From: DASZOC01 sp035550975 | GTDB lineage: Bacteria > Actinomycetota > CADDZG01 > WHSQ01 | Length of the DNA stretch: 36,808 nucleotides | Direction: 5' to 3' | Assembly (NCBI GenBank): GCA_035550975.1 | Contig: DASZOC010000051.1 | Span: 1-36,808 of the forward strand | Part shown: one piece after another, positions 1-7,530 of the stretch | Layout of the letters: each line of letters starts with the position of its first letter | Position numbering within the stretch: the stretch's first letter is position 1 | The notes under the pieces: model-generated | Told to the model about the DNA's origin: nothing | What the model saw: only the letters and a program-made list of their open reading frames with translations | The model's database searches: none | Made by a program: the position numbers and the translations under genes

Positions 1-687
1 ACCGGGGGCCGCGCCGGCGGCGTCGTCGGCGTCGTGGGCGGCGGGCGTCACGTCGGGGTCGATCCCGATGTCGACGACCTCGACCTCACCGGCGAGCTGC
101 CTCCCCGGGATCAGCACCGTTCCGGTCTTCTCCGCGGCCAGCGCGACCGTGACCGTCGCCCGCGTCGCGTCGGCCCCGACGCCTCCGGTCGTGCCGTCGA
201 CCCCCGACGGGATGTCCACCGCCACGACCGGCGCCTCGAGGTCGTTGATCCACCGGATCGCCTCCGCGGCCACGCCCTCCGGCACGCCGCGGAATCCGGT
301 CCCGAAGATCGCGTCGACCACGACGTCGACATGCCGCGCGGCGTCAGCGTCGGCATCGAAGGGCCGCGCCGGTACGCCCGCCCGTCGCATCGTGTCGAGA
401 TGGTGCCGGGCAGCGCCACTCGCCTCCTCGGCAGCGAACGTCGTCATGCAGGTCACCGCCACGCCGGCCCGCGCGAGCTGGCGCGCGGCTACGAACCCGT
501 CGCCTCCGTTGTTGCCCTTGCCGCACACGACCAGCGCGCGCTTGCCGTAGCGGCCGCCGGCGAGGCCGAGCGCGGCCCGCGCCACCGCGCGTCCGGCTCG
601 ATCCATCAATACCTCGGCGGGCGTGCCCGACTCGATCGCGCGTGCGTCGGCGCGCCGCATCTCTGCGGGGGTCAGGACCCTGCGCAT
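1..687 (-). CDS. nnrE: NAD(P)H-hydrate epimerase domain, 3' end outside window
   Basis: This frame starts at the ATG complementary to 685-687 and stays open for 229 codons to the window edge, so the gene is partial. The N-terminus reads MRRVLTPAEMRRADARAIE, typical of the YjeF N-terminal domain. The diagnostic glycine/asparagine loop GKGNNGGDG lies at residues 56-64, and a downstream VDAIFGTGFRG and VDIPSGVDGTTG fit the same Rossmann-like family. The enzyme epimerises the R and S forms of NAD(P)HX, a damaged hydrated cofactor, as part of cytosolic metabolite repair. In many bacteria the same polypeptide continues into an ADP/ATP-dependent dehydratase domain (NnrD); that part would lie beyond position 1 and cannot be seen. 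The start codon directly abuts the TAG stop of glmS, so the two are almost certainly co-transcribed. The glmS-nnrE order is common in actinobacteria. Confidence 0.9.
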   Translation of the reverse strand, partial: MRRVLTPAEMRRADARAIESGTPAEVLMDRAGRAVARAALGLAGGRYGKRALVVCGKGNNGGDGFVAARQLARAGVAVTCMTTFAAEEASGAARHHLDTMRRAGVPARPFDADADAARHVDVVVDAIFGTGFRGVPEGVAAEAIRWINDLEAPVVAVDIPSGVDGTTGGVGADATRATVTVALAAEKTGTVLIPGRQLAGEVEVVDIGIDPDVTPAAHDADDAAGAAPG

Positions 688-2520
688 CTATTCGACCGTG
701 ACGCTCTTCGCCAGGTTGCGAGGCTTGTCGGGCGACAGGCCTCGCTCCTTGGCCACGTAGTACGCGAGCAGCTGCAGGGGAACCGTGTCGATGATCGGCG
801 ACAGCAACGGCTTCGTCTTCGGCACCTCGAACAGCTCGTTGGCAAGGGCGCGGGCACGATCGTCGCCTTGTGGCGCGATCAGGATCGTGTCGGCACCTCT
901 GGCCCGGACCTCTTCGACGTTCGCGAGCATCTTGTCGTACATACGCCATCCGGTAAGGACGGCGACGACGGGGAGCCCGGGTTCGATGAGCGCGATCGCC
1001 CCGTGCTTGAGCTCGCCGGCCGCGTACCCTTCTGCGTGGATGTAGGAGATCTCCTTGAGCTTGAGCGCTCCTTCCATGGCGACCGATTGACCGACACCGC
1101 GGCCGATGAACAGGAAGTCGCGCGCGTCCGCGTAACGCTTCGCGGCGCGCTGGACGTCGCCCGAGATCGCCAGGACCTCCTCGACCTGCGCCGGCAGCGC
1201 GCGCATCGCCTCGACCGTCTCGATCAGCTTGTCCTCCGGCATCGTGCCCCGCTGCTGAGCGAGGTACAGCGCGAGAAGGTTCAGCGCCACGAGCTGCGCC
1301 AGGTAGGTCTTCGTCGCCGCGACCCCAACCTCGGGGCCAGCGTGGGTGAACAGCACCGCATCTGCGTCGCGCGTGATCGAAGACCCGACGACGTTCGTCA
1401 CTGCGACCACGCTCGCGCCCATCTCCTTACCGAACCGGACGGCCGCAAGCGTGTCCGCGGTCTCACCCGACTGCGCGATGCCGATCACCAGCGAGTGCTC
1501 GTCCAGGACGGGATCGCGATAGCGGAACTCCGACGCGCGGTCTAGCTCGACCGGGATACGCGTCCAGTGCTCGATCGCGTGGCGCGCCGCCATCCCGGCG
1601 TGGAACGACGTGCCACAGGCGACGATCACGATCTTGTTGATCCTCAGCAGCGCGTCGCGGTCCCAGTGGACCTCGTCGAGCTTCACGACGTTCGCGTCGC
1701 CGATCCGGCCGCGCATCGTGTTCCTGACCGCCTCGGGCTGCTCGAAGATCTCCTTCAACATGAAGTCGTCGTAGCCGCCCTTCTCGGCCGCATCGAGATC
1801 CCACTCGACGTGCACCGACCTCGCCTCGACCTCGTTGCCCGCGAAGTCGAAGACGCGGACGGAGCCGGGCCGCACCTCTGCGACCTGGCGGTTGTCCAGC
1901 GGGATGACGTCGCGCGTGTACGCCAGCAGGGCCGGGATGTCCGAACCGACCAGACCCGCGTTCTCCGTGGCGCCGACGATGATCGGCGGCTCCTGGCGAG
2001 CGACGACGATGCGGTCCGGTTCGTCGACGTTGATGCACACGAGCGCGAAGGCGCCTTCCAACACGTTCACTGCCTCGAGAACCGCCTCCAGCAGCGTCGT
2101 CTGCCGGGCCGCGATGACGGACTCGATGAGATGTGCCACGACCTCCGTGTCGGTCTCGGACGAGAACACGTGACCGTCGTCCTGCAGTCGCGTGCGTAGG
2201 ACGTCGTGGTTCTCGATGATCCCGTTGTGGACGACCGCGATCTTCCCGGTGCAGTCGCGGTGCGGGTGCGCGTTGCTGTCGGTCGGCGCGCCGTGGGTGG
2301 CCCAGCGGGTATGCCCGATACCGAGCGTGCCTGCCATCTTGCGGTCCGCAAGCTCGGCCTCGAGGTGGCGCAACTCCCCCGCCTTCCGTACCACCGTCAT
2401 GTCGCCGTCGACGATGGCCACGCCGGCGGAGTCGTAGCCGCGGTACTCGAGCTTCTTCATACCTTCGATCAGGATCGGGAGGGCCGCGTCGGCGCCGACG
2501 TAGCCCACGATTCCGCACAT
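688..2520 (-). CDS. glmS: Glutamine-fructose-6-phosphate aminotransferase (isomerizing)
   Basis: GlmS makes glucosamine-6-phosphate from fructose-6-phosphate and glutamine, the first committed step to UDP-GlcNAc for peptidoglycan and surface sugars. The 610-residue product has the usual length. It begins MCGIVGYVGAD: Cys2 becomes the N-terminal nucleophile of the class II glutaminase domain, followed by EYRGYDSAGVA and a TRWATHG motif. Two SIS sugar-isomerase domains follow; GTSFHAG, AQSGETADT and SYIHAEGYAAGELKHG are visible, and the C-terminus KSVTVE is canonical. The frame is open further upstream, but 2520 is chosen because the Cys must follow the initiator Met and because GAGGAGA lies 6 nt upstream. 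The upstream leader holds a glmS ribozyme (2594-2760), so expression is expected to fall when glucosamine-6-phosphate is high. glmM lies just upstream on the same strand, and nnrE follows with no gap. Confidence 0.98.
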   Translation of the reverse strand: MCGIVGYVGADAALPILIEGMKKLEYRGYDSAGVAIVDGDMTVVRKAGELRHLEAELADRKMAGTLGIGHTRWATHGAPTDSNAHPHRDCTGKIAVVHNGIIENHDVLRTRLQDDGHVFSSETDTEVVAHLIESVIAARQTTLLEAVLEAVNVLEGAFALVCINVDEPDRIVVARQEPPIIVGATENAGLVGSDIPALLAYTRDVIPLDNRQVAEVRPGSVRVFDFAGNEVEARSVHVEWDLDAAEKGGYDDFMLKEIFEQPEAVRNTMRGRIGDANVVKLDEVHWDRDALLRINKIVIVACGTSFHAGMAARHAIEHWTRIPVELDRASEFRYRDPVLDEHSLVIGIAQSGETADTLAAVRFGKEMGASVVAVTNVVGSSITRDADAVLFTHAGPEVGVAATKTYLAQLVALNLLALYLAQQRGTMPEDKLIETVEAMRALPAQVEEVLAISGDVQRAAKRYADARDFLFIGRGVGQSVAMEGALKLKEISYIHAEGYAAGELKHGAIALIEPGLPVVAVLTGWRMYDKMLANVEEVRARGADTILIAPQGDDRARALANELFEVPKTKPLLSPIIDTVPLQLLAYYVAKERGLSPDKPRNLAKSVTVE

Positions 2521-2593
2521 ACAGGTCTCCTCTCGTTCCGGGGTCGGCAGCGGCAGGTGGGCGCGCCGACCACGTGTTCGATGCGGAGAGGAA

Positions 2594-2760
2594 CCACGCC
2601 GCTGCCGGTTTGTAACCCGGGATCGCTCCCGGGGTTTGTCGGCACCGTCACGACCGTGGCCGGCCGGGGGGCACCCGCCGAGCGCCACCACCCGTTCGGG
2701 TGGTGGGCCGAGATCCCCCACCTCGTCGACTCGCTTCCTCCCGAGGCGAGCCCTGGCGCT
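2594..2760 (-). ncRNA. glmS self-cleaving ribozyme (GlcN6P-responsive)
   Basis: The minus-strand leader of glmS matches the glmS ribozyme core element by element. Reading along the transcript: the cleavage context A|GCGCCAGG (cut between the complements of 2760 and 2759); P2 formed by GGCUCGC and GCGAGUC; the conserved GACGAGG segment; P2.1 from GGGGG pairing with CCCCC; then the conserved CUCGGCGGGUGCCCCCCGG. P3 is CGGCC/GGUCG, and its loop CCACG pairs with CGUGG at the 3' end, giving the P3.1 pseudoknot. P4 (UGCCG/CGGCA) and P4.1 (CCCGGG/CCCGGG) complete the fold. An extra 9-10 bp hairpin (2685-2706, CCACCACCC with GGGTGGTGG) is inserted between P2.1 and the CUCGGCGGG segment. By family knowledge, glucosamine-6-phosphate acts as cofactor for self-cleavage and the cut mRNA is degraded. 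The start codon of glmS is 73 nt downstream. Confidence 0.93.
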
Positions 2761-2814
2761 AGATCCGTACCCTTGCTGCTCCTCTCGGGCGTCAGGATAG
2801 CGGGAACGGAACCG

Positions 2815-4146
2815 CTAGCGGCGGCCCAGGCTCGCTTCGACGGCCGCGGCGAGCCTCTCCGCGCAGCCCCGTGCGACGGTCGCGTCGGCGGCCTCGACCA
2901 TCACGCGGACCAGCGGCTCCGTGCCGGATGCCCGCAGCAGGACGCGGCCGTCGTCACCGAGCTCGTCCTCGACCGCGGCAACCTCGCTCCACAGGGATTC
3001 GGCCCCCTCGAGCCCGTCCCGGTCGACAACGGGAACGTTGATGAGGACCTGCGGGAACGGCTCGAACAGGTCGGCCACACGGCTGAACGTGGAAGCAGAC
3101 CCTTCCAGGATCTGCGCCACCTGCAGCCCGGTCAGCAAGCCGTCGCCGGTCGTCGCGTGCTGCGAGAAGATCAGGTGCCCGGATTGCTCGCCGCCGATCG
3201 CGGCTCCGCGTGCGGCCATCGCGTGAGCGACGAACTTGTCGCCGACCTGCGCGGCCACCACCTCGATGCCTCTGGCCTCCAAGAGGCGCCGGAAGCCGAG
3301 GTTCGCCATGACCGTCGCGACCACGACATCTTTGTGCAGAAGACCCGCGTCCTGAAGGTGCATCGCACACAGGGCGAGGATCCGGTCGCCGTCGATGTGC
3401 GAGCCGGTCTCGTCGACCGCCAGCACGCGATCCGCGTCACCGTCGAACGCGAGGCCGATGTCGGCGCCTTCGGCAACGACACGCTTCGCCAACCCGTCCA
3501 TCGCCGTCGAGCCGCAGTCGACGTTGATACGTGTTCCGTCCGGCTCTGCGTTGATGGCAACGACATCGGCTCCTGCTTCGCGGAAGACGCGGGGGCCGAT
3601 CTGCCACGCCGCGCCATAAGCGCAATCGAGAACCACGCGCAGACCCGTGAGCCGCGTGTCAAGGGTCCCCAAGAGATGGTCTACGTAGCGGTCTGCTCCG
3701 TCACCCAACGGCTCGGCCCGTCCGACTGCGTCCCCCTCGGGGAGCTCGAGCGAAGACGGCTCCGCCATCGATCGTTCGATCTCTTCTTCGAGGTCGGAAG
3801 AAAGCTTCGTCCCTGCCGAAGAGAAGAACTTGATGCCGTTGTCCGCGACCGGGTTGTGGCTGGCGGATACGACGGCGCCCGCGGTCGCCTTCTCGGCAGT
3901 CGTGAGGAACGCAATCCCTGGCGAGGGCATGATCCCGGCGGAGTGCACGTCGGCTCCGGCAGAGCACAGCCCCGCGGTGAGGGCAGCTTCGAGCATCGGC
4001 CCCGAGATCCTGGTGTCGCGGCCGACGACGACCTCGCCTGCCGACAGCGCGTGCGCGACGGCTCGTCCGACCGCGAGGGCGAGGTCGGGGGTCAGGTCGC
4101 GGTTCGCCACTCCCCGAATCCCGTCGGTCCCGAACAACCGTCCCAT
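2815..4146 (-). CDS. glmM: Phosphoglucosamine mutase
   Basis: GlmM converts glucosamine-6-phosphate, the GlmS product, to glucosamine-1-phosphate. The 443-residue protein has the family length and starts MGRLFGTDGIRGVANRDLTP. The phosphoserine loop reads SASHNP with the catalytic Ser at about residue 96; the metal-binding loop is DGDADRVLA; the sugar-binding loop is GGEQSGH; and the phosphate-binding C-terminal loop is RASGTEPLVRVMVE. The open frame extends 50 codons upstream, but those residues are not family-like and 4146 gives the standard N-terminus. No Shine-Dalgarno precedes this ATG; instead a -10-like GAGTAT sits 6 nt upstream, which fits a leaderless message. The gene precedes the glmS ribozyme and glmS on the same strand, so the UDP-GlcNAc branch is grouped. 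Confidence 0.97.
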   Translation of the reverse strand: MGRLFGTDGIRGVANRDLTPDLALAVGRAVAHALSAGEVVVGRDTRISGPMLEAALTAGLCSAGADVHSAGIMPSPGIAFLTTAEKATAGAVVSASHNPVADNGIKFFSSAGTKLSSDLEEEIERSMAEPSSLELPEGDAVGRAEPLGDGADRYVDHLLGTLDTRLTGLRVVLDCAYGAAWQIGPRVFREAGADVVAINAEPDGTRINVDCGSTAMDGLAKRVVAEGADIGLAFDGDADRVLAVDETGSHIDGDRILALCAMHLQDAGLLHKDVVVATVMANLGFRRLLEARGIEVVAAQVGDKFVAHAMAARGAAIGGEQSGHLIFSQHATTGDGLLTGLQVAQILEGSASTFSRVADLFEPFPQVLINVPVVDRDGLEGAESLWSEVAAVEDELGDDGRVLLRASGTEPLVRVMVEAADATVARGCAERLAAAVEASLGRR

Positions 4147-4152
4147 CGCGCC

Positions 4153-4158
4153 ATACTC
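4153..4158 (-). promoter_or_regulatory. Candidate leaderless -10 box for glmM
   Basis: On the minus strand GAGTAT is followed by exactly 6 nt (GGCGCG) and then the glmM ATG. The -11A and -7T positions of an actinobacterial -10 are present, and there is no Shine-Dalgarno. This is inference from spacing; the first T of TANNNT is a G here. Confidence 0.4.
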
Positions 4159-4216
4159 GCAGTACGGGACCCGACGAGGCGAACCCCTAGGATTCGGGGG
4201 ATCTCGCAGCAACGCG

Positions 4217-4222
4217 AAGGAG
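4217..4222 (+). promoter_or_regulatory. Shine-Dalgarno that points to an AUC start for hemE
   Basis: AAGGAG is followed by a 7-nt spacer that ends in an in-frame TAG (4227-4229), then ATC at 4230. No ATG, GTG or TTG occurs in the hemE frame between that stop and the internal ATG at 4311. The spacing is ideal for initiation at the ATC. Confidence 0.6.
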
Positions 4223-4229
4223 CGCTTAG

Positions 4230-5261
4230 ATCCCCTCCACCGACAGTCGCAGGAGCCGATTCCTCGCCGCCTGCCGCGGCGAGCCGGTCGACGCAACGCC
4301 CGTTTGGTTCATGCGGCAGGCGGGACGCAGCCTTCCCGAGTACCGCGCTCTCAAGGAGAAGCATTCGATCCTGGAGCTGTGCCGCCAACCGGAGCTTGCG
4401 GCGGAGGTCACCCTGCAGCCGGTCCGCCGTCTCGGGGTGGACGCGGCGATCCTGTTCTCCGACATCGTCATCCCACTCCAGGCGATGGGGGTCGGGCTCG
4501 ACATCAAGCCCGGGGTCGGGCCCGTGCTCGACAGGCCGATCCGCTCGCTCGCGGATGTCGACGATCTCCGGCCGCTCGTTCCCGAAGAGCAACTCCCGTT
4601 CGTCCTCGAGACGATCGCAGGTCTAGTACGTGAGCTCGAGGTGCCGCTGATCGGTTTCGGAGGAGCTCCGTTCACCCTCGCGAGTTACCTCGTCGAAGGC
4701 GGACCGTCACGAACGCACGCCCGCACGAAAGCGTTGATGCTGGGCGAGCCCGAGGTGTGGAACAAGCTGATGGATCGGCTCGCCGAAGGGATCCTGACGT
4801 ACCTGCGCGCACAGGTCGGCGCGGGCGCGAACGCGATCCAGCTGTTCGACAGCTGGGTCGGGTGTCTGTCTGCTTCGCAATACCTGACCTACGTCGCGCC
4901 GTCCGTCGAGAGGATCCTCGGCGGCCTCGAAGACCTCGGTGTGCCGCGGATCCACTTCGGCGTCAACACCGGCGAGCTCCTTCCCTTGATGGCATCGGTC
5001 GGAGCCGACGTGGTGGGGGTCGACTGGAAGGTCCCGCTGAGCGTCGCGCGCGAACGGATCGGGCGTCCGGTCGCGTTGCAGGGGAACCTCGATCCTGCGG
5101 TCTGCCTGGCGCCGTGGCACGTCGTCGAAGAGCACGCGATCGAAGTCCTGCGGGAGGGCGCCGGCGGCGGGCACATCTTCAACCTCGGGCATGGCGTGCT
5201 CCCCGACACCGACCCCGACATCCTGACGCGGCTCGTCGAGTTGGTACACGGCGACCGGTGA
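4230..5261 (+). CDS. hemE: Uroporphyrinogen III decarboxylase, probable AUC start
   Basis: HemE decarboxylates the four acetate side chains of uroporphyrinogen III to give coproporphyrinogen III in the cytosol. From 4230 the frame encodes 343 residues, the family length. The conserved N-terminal block FLAACRGEPVDATPVWFMRQAGR is needed for substrate binding, but it lies upstream of the first ATG (4311, the Met of FMRQAGR), so starting there would delete it. Between the upstream TAG (4227) and 4311 there is no ATG, GTG or TTG; ATC at 4230 has AAGGAG 7 nt ahead. I therefore place the start at AUC, a rare initiator. A sequencing error turning ATG into ATC is the main alternative. Further motifs include GFGGAPFTLASYLVEGG, IQLFDSWVG, HFGVNTGELL and GHIFNLGHGVLPDTDPD. 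The TGA stop overlaps the GTG of hemH. Confidence 0.93.
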   Translation: MPSTDSRRSRFLAACRGEPVDATPVWFMRQAGRSLPEYRALKEKHSILELCRQPELAAEVTLQPVRRLGVDAAILFSDIVIPLQAMGVGLDIKPGVGPVLDRPIRSLADVDDLRPLVPEEQLPFVLETIAGLVRELEVPLIGFGGAPFTLASYLVEGGPSRTHARTKALMLGEPEVWNKLMDRLAEGILTYLRAQVGAGANAIQLFDSWVGCLSASQYLTYVAPSVERILGGLEDLGVPRIHFGVNTGELLPLMASVGADVVGVDWKVPLSVARERIGRPVALQGNLDPAVCLAPWHVVEEHAIEVLREGAGGGHIFNLGHGVLPDTDPDILTRLVELVHGDR

Positions 5262-6169
5262 AACGCGGCGTCCTGGTGATGGCGTACGGCACGCCGTCGT
5301 CCCTCGACGAGGTCGACGCCTACTACACCGACATCCGCGGGGGGCGTCCTCCTTCGCCCGAGCTGCTCGACGAGCTCAAAGGCCGCTACCGCGCGATCGG
5401 CGGGCGCTCGCCGCTGCTGGAGATCACCAATAAGCAAGCTGCGGGCATCGAACACCGGCTCGACGGCGTCACCGCCTACGTCGGCCAGAAGCATGCAGCG
5501 CCGTTCATCGACGATGCGGTCCGGCAGATGGCAGCGGACGGCGTCCAGGACGCGGTCGGCCTCGTGCTCGCGCCGCACTACTCGGAGCTGAGCGTCGGTG
5601 ACTACGCCCGTCGCACGCGCGCGGCGGCCGAACGGCATGGGTGGGGCGGGACCTTCGAGATGATCGAGAGCTGGCACCTGGAGCAGGCGTTCATCTCTCT
5701 GCTCGCGGACCGCGTGGCCGATGCTCTGAGCCGTCTAGACGAGACGGCCCGGGACGACGCGCTCGTGCTGTTCACCGCGCACAGCCTCCCGCAGAGCATC
5801 GTCGCCAAACGCGATCCGTATCCCGACCAACTACTCGCTACAGCAGAAGCGGTTGCGACCGAAGCCGGTCTCGAGCGCTGGCAGGTCGCCTGGCAGAGCG
5901 CCGGGCGCACGTCGGTCCCGTGGCTCGGGCCGGACCTGCTCGAGGTGCTAGTCGAGGTCGCTGCGAAAGCGGTTCCCGCGGTCGTCGTATGCCCCTGTGG
6001 GTTCGTCTCCGACCACCTCGAGGTGCTCTACGACGTCGACATCGAAGCCAGGAGCCTCGCGGCCGAGCTGGGGGTCCGCCTCGAGCGCACGACCTCGCCG
6101 AACGCCGACCCGGCGTTCCTCGACATGCTCGCCGGCGTCGTCCGTAGCGCGTTGCAACGCACGCGGTGA
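5258..6169 (+). CDS. hemH: Ferrochelatase (coproporphyrin type)
   Basis: This enzyme inserts ferrous iron into the porphyrin. In a neighbourhood with hemY and hemQ the substrate is expected to be coproporphyrin III (CpfC role). The GTG start at 5258 overlaps the hemE stop as GTGA and gives MKRGVLVMAYGTPSS, where the YGTP motif is typical of the Gram-positive enzyme. The 303-residue protein carries TAHSLP at 173-178 (catalytic His175) and SDHLEVLYDVDIE at 251-263 (Glu255). Many actinobacterial ferrochelatases bind a [2Fe-2S] cluster through four cysteines; here I see only Cys245 and Cys247 (CPCGF) in the C-terminal half, so that cluster is probably absent. Start-stop overlap on both sides suggests translational coupling along the haem operon. 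Confidence 0.95.
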   Translation: MKRGVLVMAYGTPSSLDEVDAYYTDIRGGRPPSPELLDELKGRYRAIGGRSPLLEITNKQAAGIEHRLDGVTAYVGQKHAAPFIDDAVRQMAADGVQDAVGLVLAPHYSELSVGDYARRTRAAAERHGWGGTFEMIESWHLEQAFISLLADRVADALSRLDETARDDALVLFTAHSLPQSIVAKRDPYPDQLLATAEAVATEAGLERWQVAWQSAGRTSVPWLGPDLLEVLVEVAAKAVPAVVVCPCGFVSDHLEVLYDVDIEARSLAAELGVRLERTTSPNADPAFLDMLAGVVRSALQRTR

Positions 6170-7521
6170 CGACGCCGCACCTCGCGGTCGTCGGCGCAGG
6201 CATCACGGGGCTCACTGCCGCGTACCGCCTGCAGCAACGCGGGTTCGGCGTCACCGTCCTCGAGGGAGCCGAGAGGCCGGGGGGCAAGATCTGGACGGGC
6301 GAGATCGACGGGATCACGGTCGAAGAGGGCCCGGACGCGTTCCTGCCGCGCGACGAGCGGGTGATCGACCTCTGCACGGAGCTCGGCCTCGCCGACGACC
6401 TCGTGTCACCTGCCGTGTTCGGCGCCTACCTGTGGCACCGGCGAGCGCTGCGCCGTCTCCCGCCGGGGTCGCCCTATGGGATCCCGCGCGCTCCGAAAGC
6501 CGCATGGCAGGAGGGGCTTCTGTCTGCCGCGGGAGCGGCGAGAGCGACGCTGGAACGTCTGTGGACGAAGCCGCTGGAGGGCCCGGATGTGTCCGTCGGC
6601 TCGTTCGTCCGGAAGCGCTTCGGGCGGGAGGTGCTCGACCATCTCGTCGATCCTCTGCTCGCAGGCGTCCGGGGGGGCCGCGTGGAGGAGATGTCGCTGG
6701 CGACCGCGGCCAAGGAGATCGATGCGATCGCTCGGACGCGTCCGAGCATCCTGCGCGCCTTGCGCGACCACGAACCGACCCCGCCGGTGTTCCTCGCCCC
6801 CCGCGGCGGCATGCAGACGATCGTCGACCGTCTCGCGGCAGGGGCCGGCGACCTGCGCATCAACACGCCTGTGCGCGCGCTGAAGAGGGATGGGGGCCGC
6901 GTCACGATCGAGCTAGACGACGGACGCGTCACCGTCGACGGAGTGGTCGTCGCTCTCCCGACGTATCGCGCGGCAGACGTCCTGCACGCGATCGCGCCGG
7001 CCGCCTCGCCCATGTTGGAGGACGTCGGGTATGCGTCGGTTGCGGTGATCACGCTCGTCTACCCGCCGCGGAGCTTCGTGCCGCCACCCAAAGGGAGCGG
7101 CTTCCTCGTCGCCAGTCGCAGCGGGCTGACGATCTCGGCCTGCACCTGGTATTCGACGAAGTGGCCGCATGTTGTCACCGACGGGCGCATCGTCTTGCGC
7201 TGCGTCGTCGGACGCGCCGGCGACGACGTGCCGGCGAGCGACGAGGAGCTGGTCGCCGCGACCGAGCGCGATCTCGCTCGGGTCCTCGGCTTGAAGGCGA
7301 ACCCGCTGGCGACGAGGGTGTCTCGCTGGGAGCGGTCCATCCCCGAGTACCGCGTGGGACATCTGCAGCTGGTCGACGACATCGAAAGGTCGATCGAGCG
7401 AGCCGGGCCCATCGTGGTCGCGGGGGCCGGCTATCGCGGCTCGGGCATCCCCGACTGCATCGCGAGCGCCGAGCGCGCGGTGCAACGGCTGTTGGAGCGG
7501 ATCCGCGCGAGCGACCGATAG
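6166..7521 (+). CDS. hemY: Coproporphyrinogen III / protoporphyrinogen oxidase, FAD-dependent
   Basis: A 451-residue HemY-family flavoprotein (CgoX in the coproporphyrin pathway) that oxidises coproporphyrinogen III to coproporphyrin III with oxygen. The GTG start overlaps the hemH stop as GTGA. The dinucleotide-binding motif GAGITG is at residues 10-15, followed by a helix and VLEGAERPGGKI, which binds the FAD ribose. The region EGPDAFLPRDERVIDLCTELGL is typical of HemY, and the C-terminal FAD-binding block GAGYRGSGIPDCIASAERAV is complete. No membrane segment is seen, as expected for the soluble Gram-positive type. It lies between ferrochelatase and hemQ, which by family knowledge favours the coproporphyrin rather than the protoporphyrin route. 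Confidence 0.95.
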   Translation: MTTPHLAVVGAGITGLTAAYRLQQRGFGVTVLEGAERPGGKIWTGEIDGITVEEGPDAFLPRDERVIDLCTELGLADDLVSPAVFGAYLWHRRALRRLPPGSPYGIPRAPKAAWQEGLLSAAGAARATLERLWTKPLEGPDVSVGSFVRKRFGREVLDHLVDPLLAGVRGGRVEEMSLATAAKEIDAIARTRPSILRALRDHEPTPPVFLAPRGGMQTIVDRLAAGAGDLRINTPVRALKRDGGRVTIELDDGRVTVDGVVVALPTYRAADVLHAIAPAASPMLEDVGYASVAVITLVYPPRSFVPPPKGSGFLVASRSGLTISACTWYSTKWPHVVTDGRIVLRCVVGRAGDDVPASDEELVAATERDLARVLGLKANPLATRVSRWERSIPEYRVGHLQLVDDIERSIERAGPIVVAGAGYRGSGIPDCIASAERAVQRLLERIRASDR

Positions 7522-7524
7522 GCT
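7519..7524 (+). promoter_or_regulatory. Candidate leaderless -10 box for hemQ
   Basis: TAGGCT, overlapping the hemY stop, is followed by exactly 6 nt and the hemQ GTG. The spacing fits a leaderless internal promoter; no Shine-Dalgarno precedes the GTG. Inference only. Confidence 0.4.
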
Positions 7525-7530
7525 GGTTCC

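Noticed and set aside
34..1545. 503-codon plus-strand frame
   Set aside because: Antisense to nnrE and glmS, with shadow-like composition and no motif.
2685..2706. Strong GC hairpin as a rho-independent terminator after glmM
   Set aside because: No U-run follows, and it sits inside the glmS ribozyme fold.
2206..4626. 806-codon open frame on the plus strand
   Set aside because: It runs antisense across glmS, the ribozyme and glmM, and its residues are Arg/Asp/Val-rich low-similarity sequence typical of shadows in GC-rich DNA.
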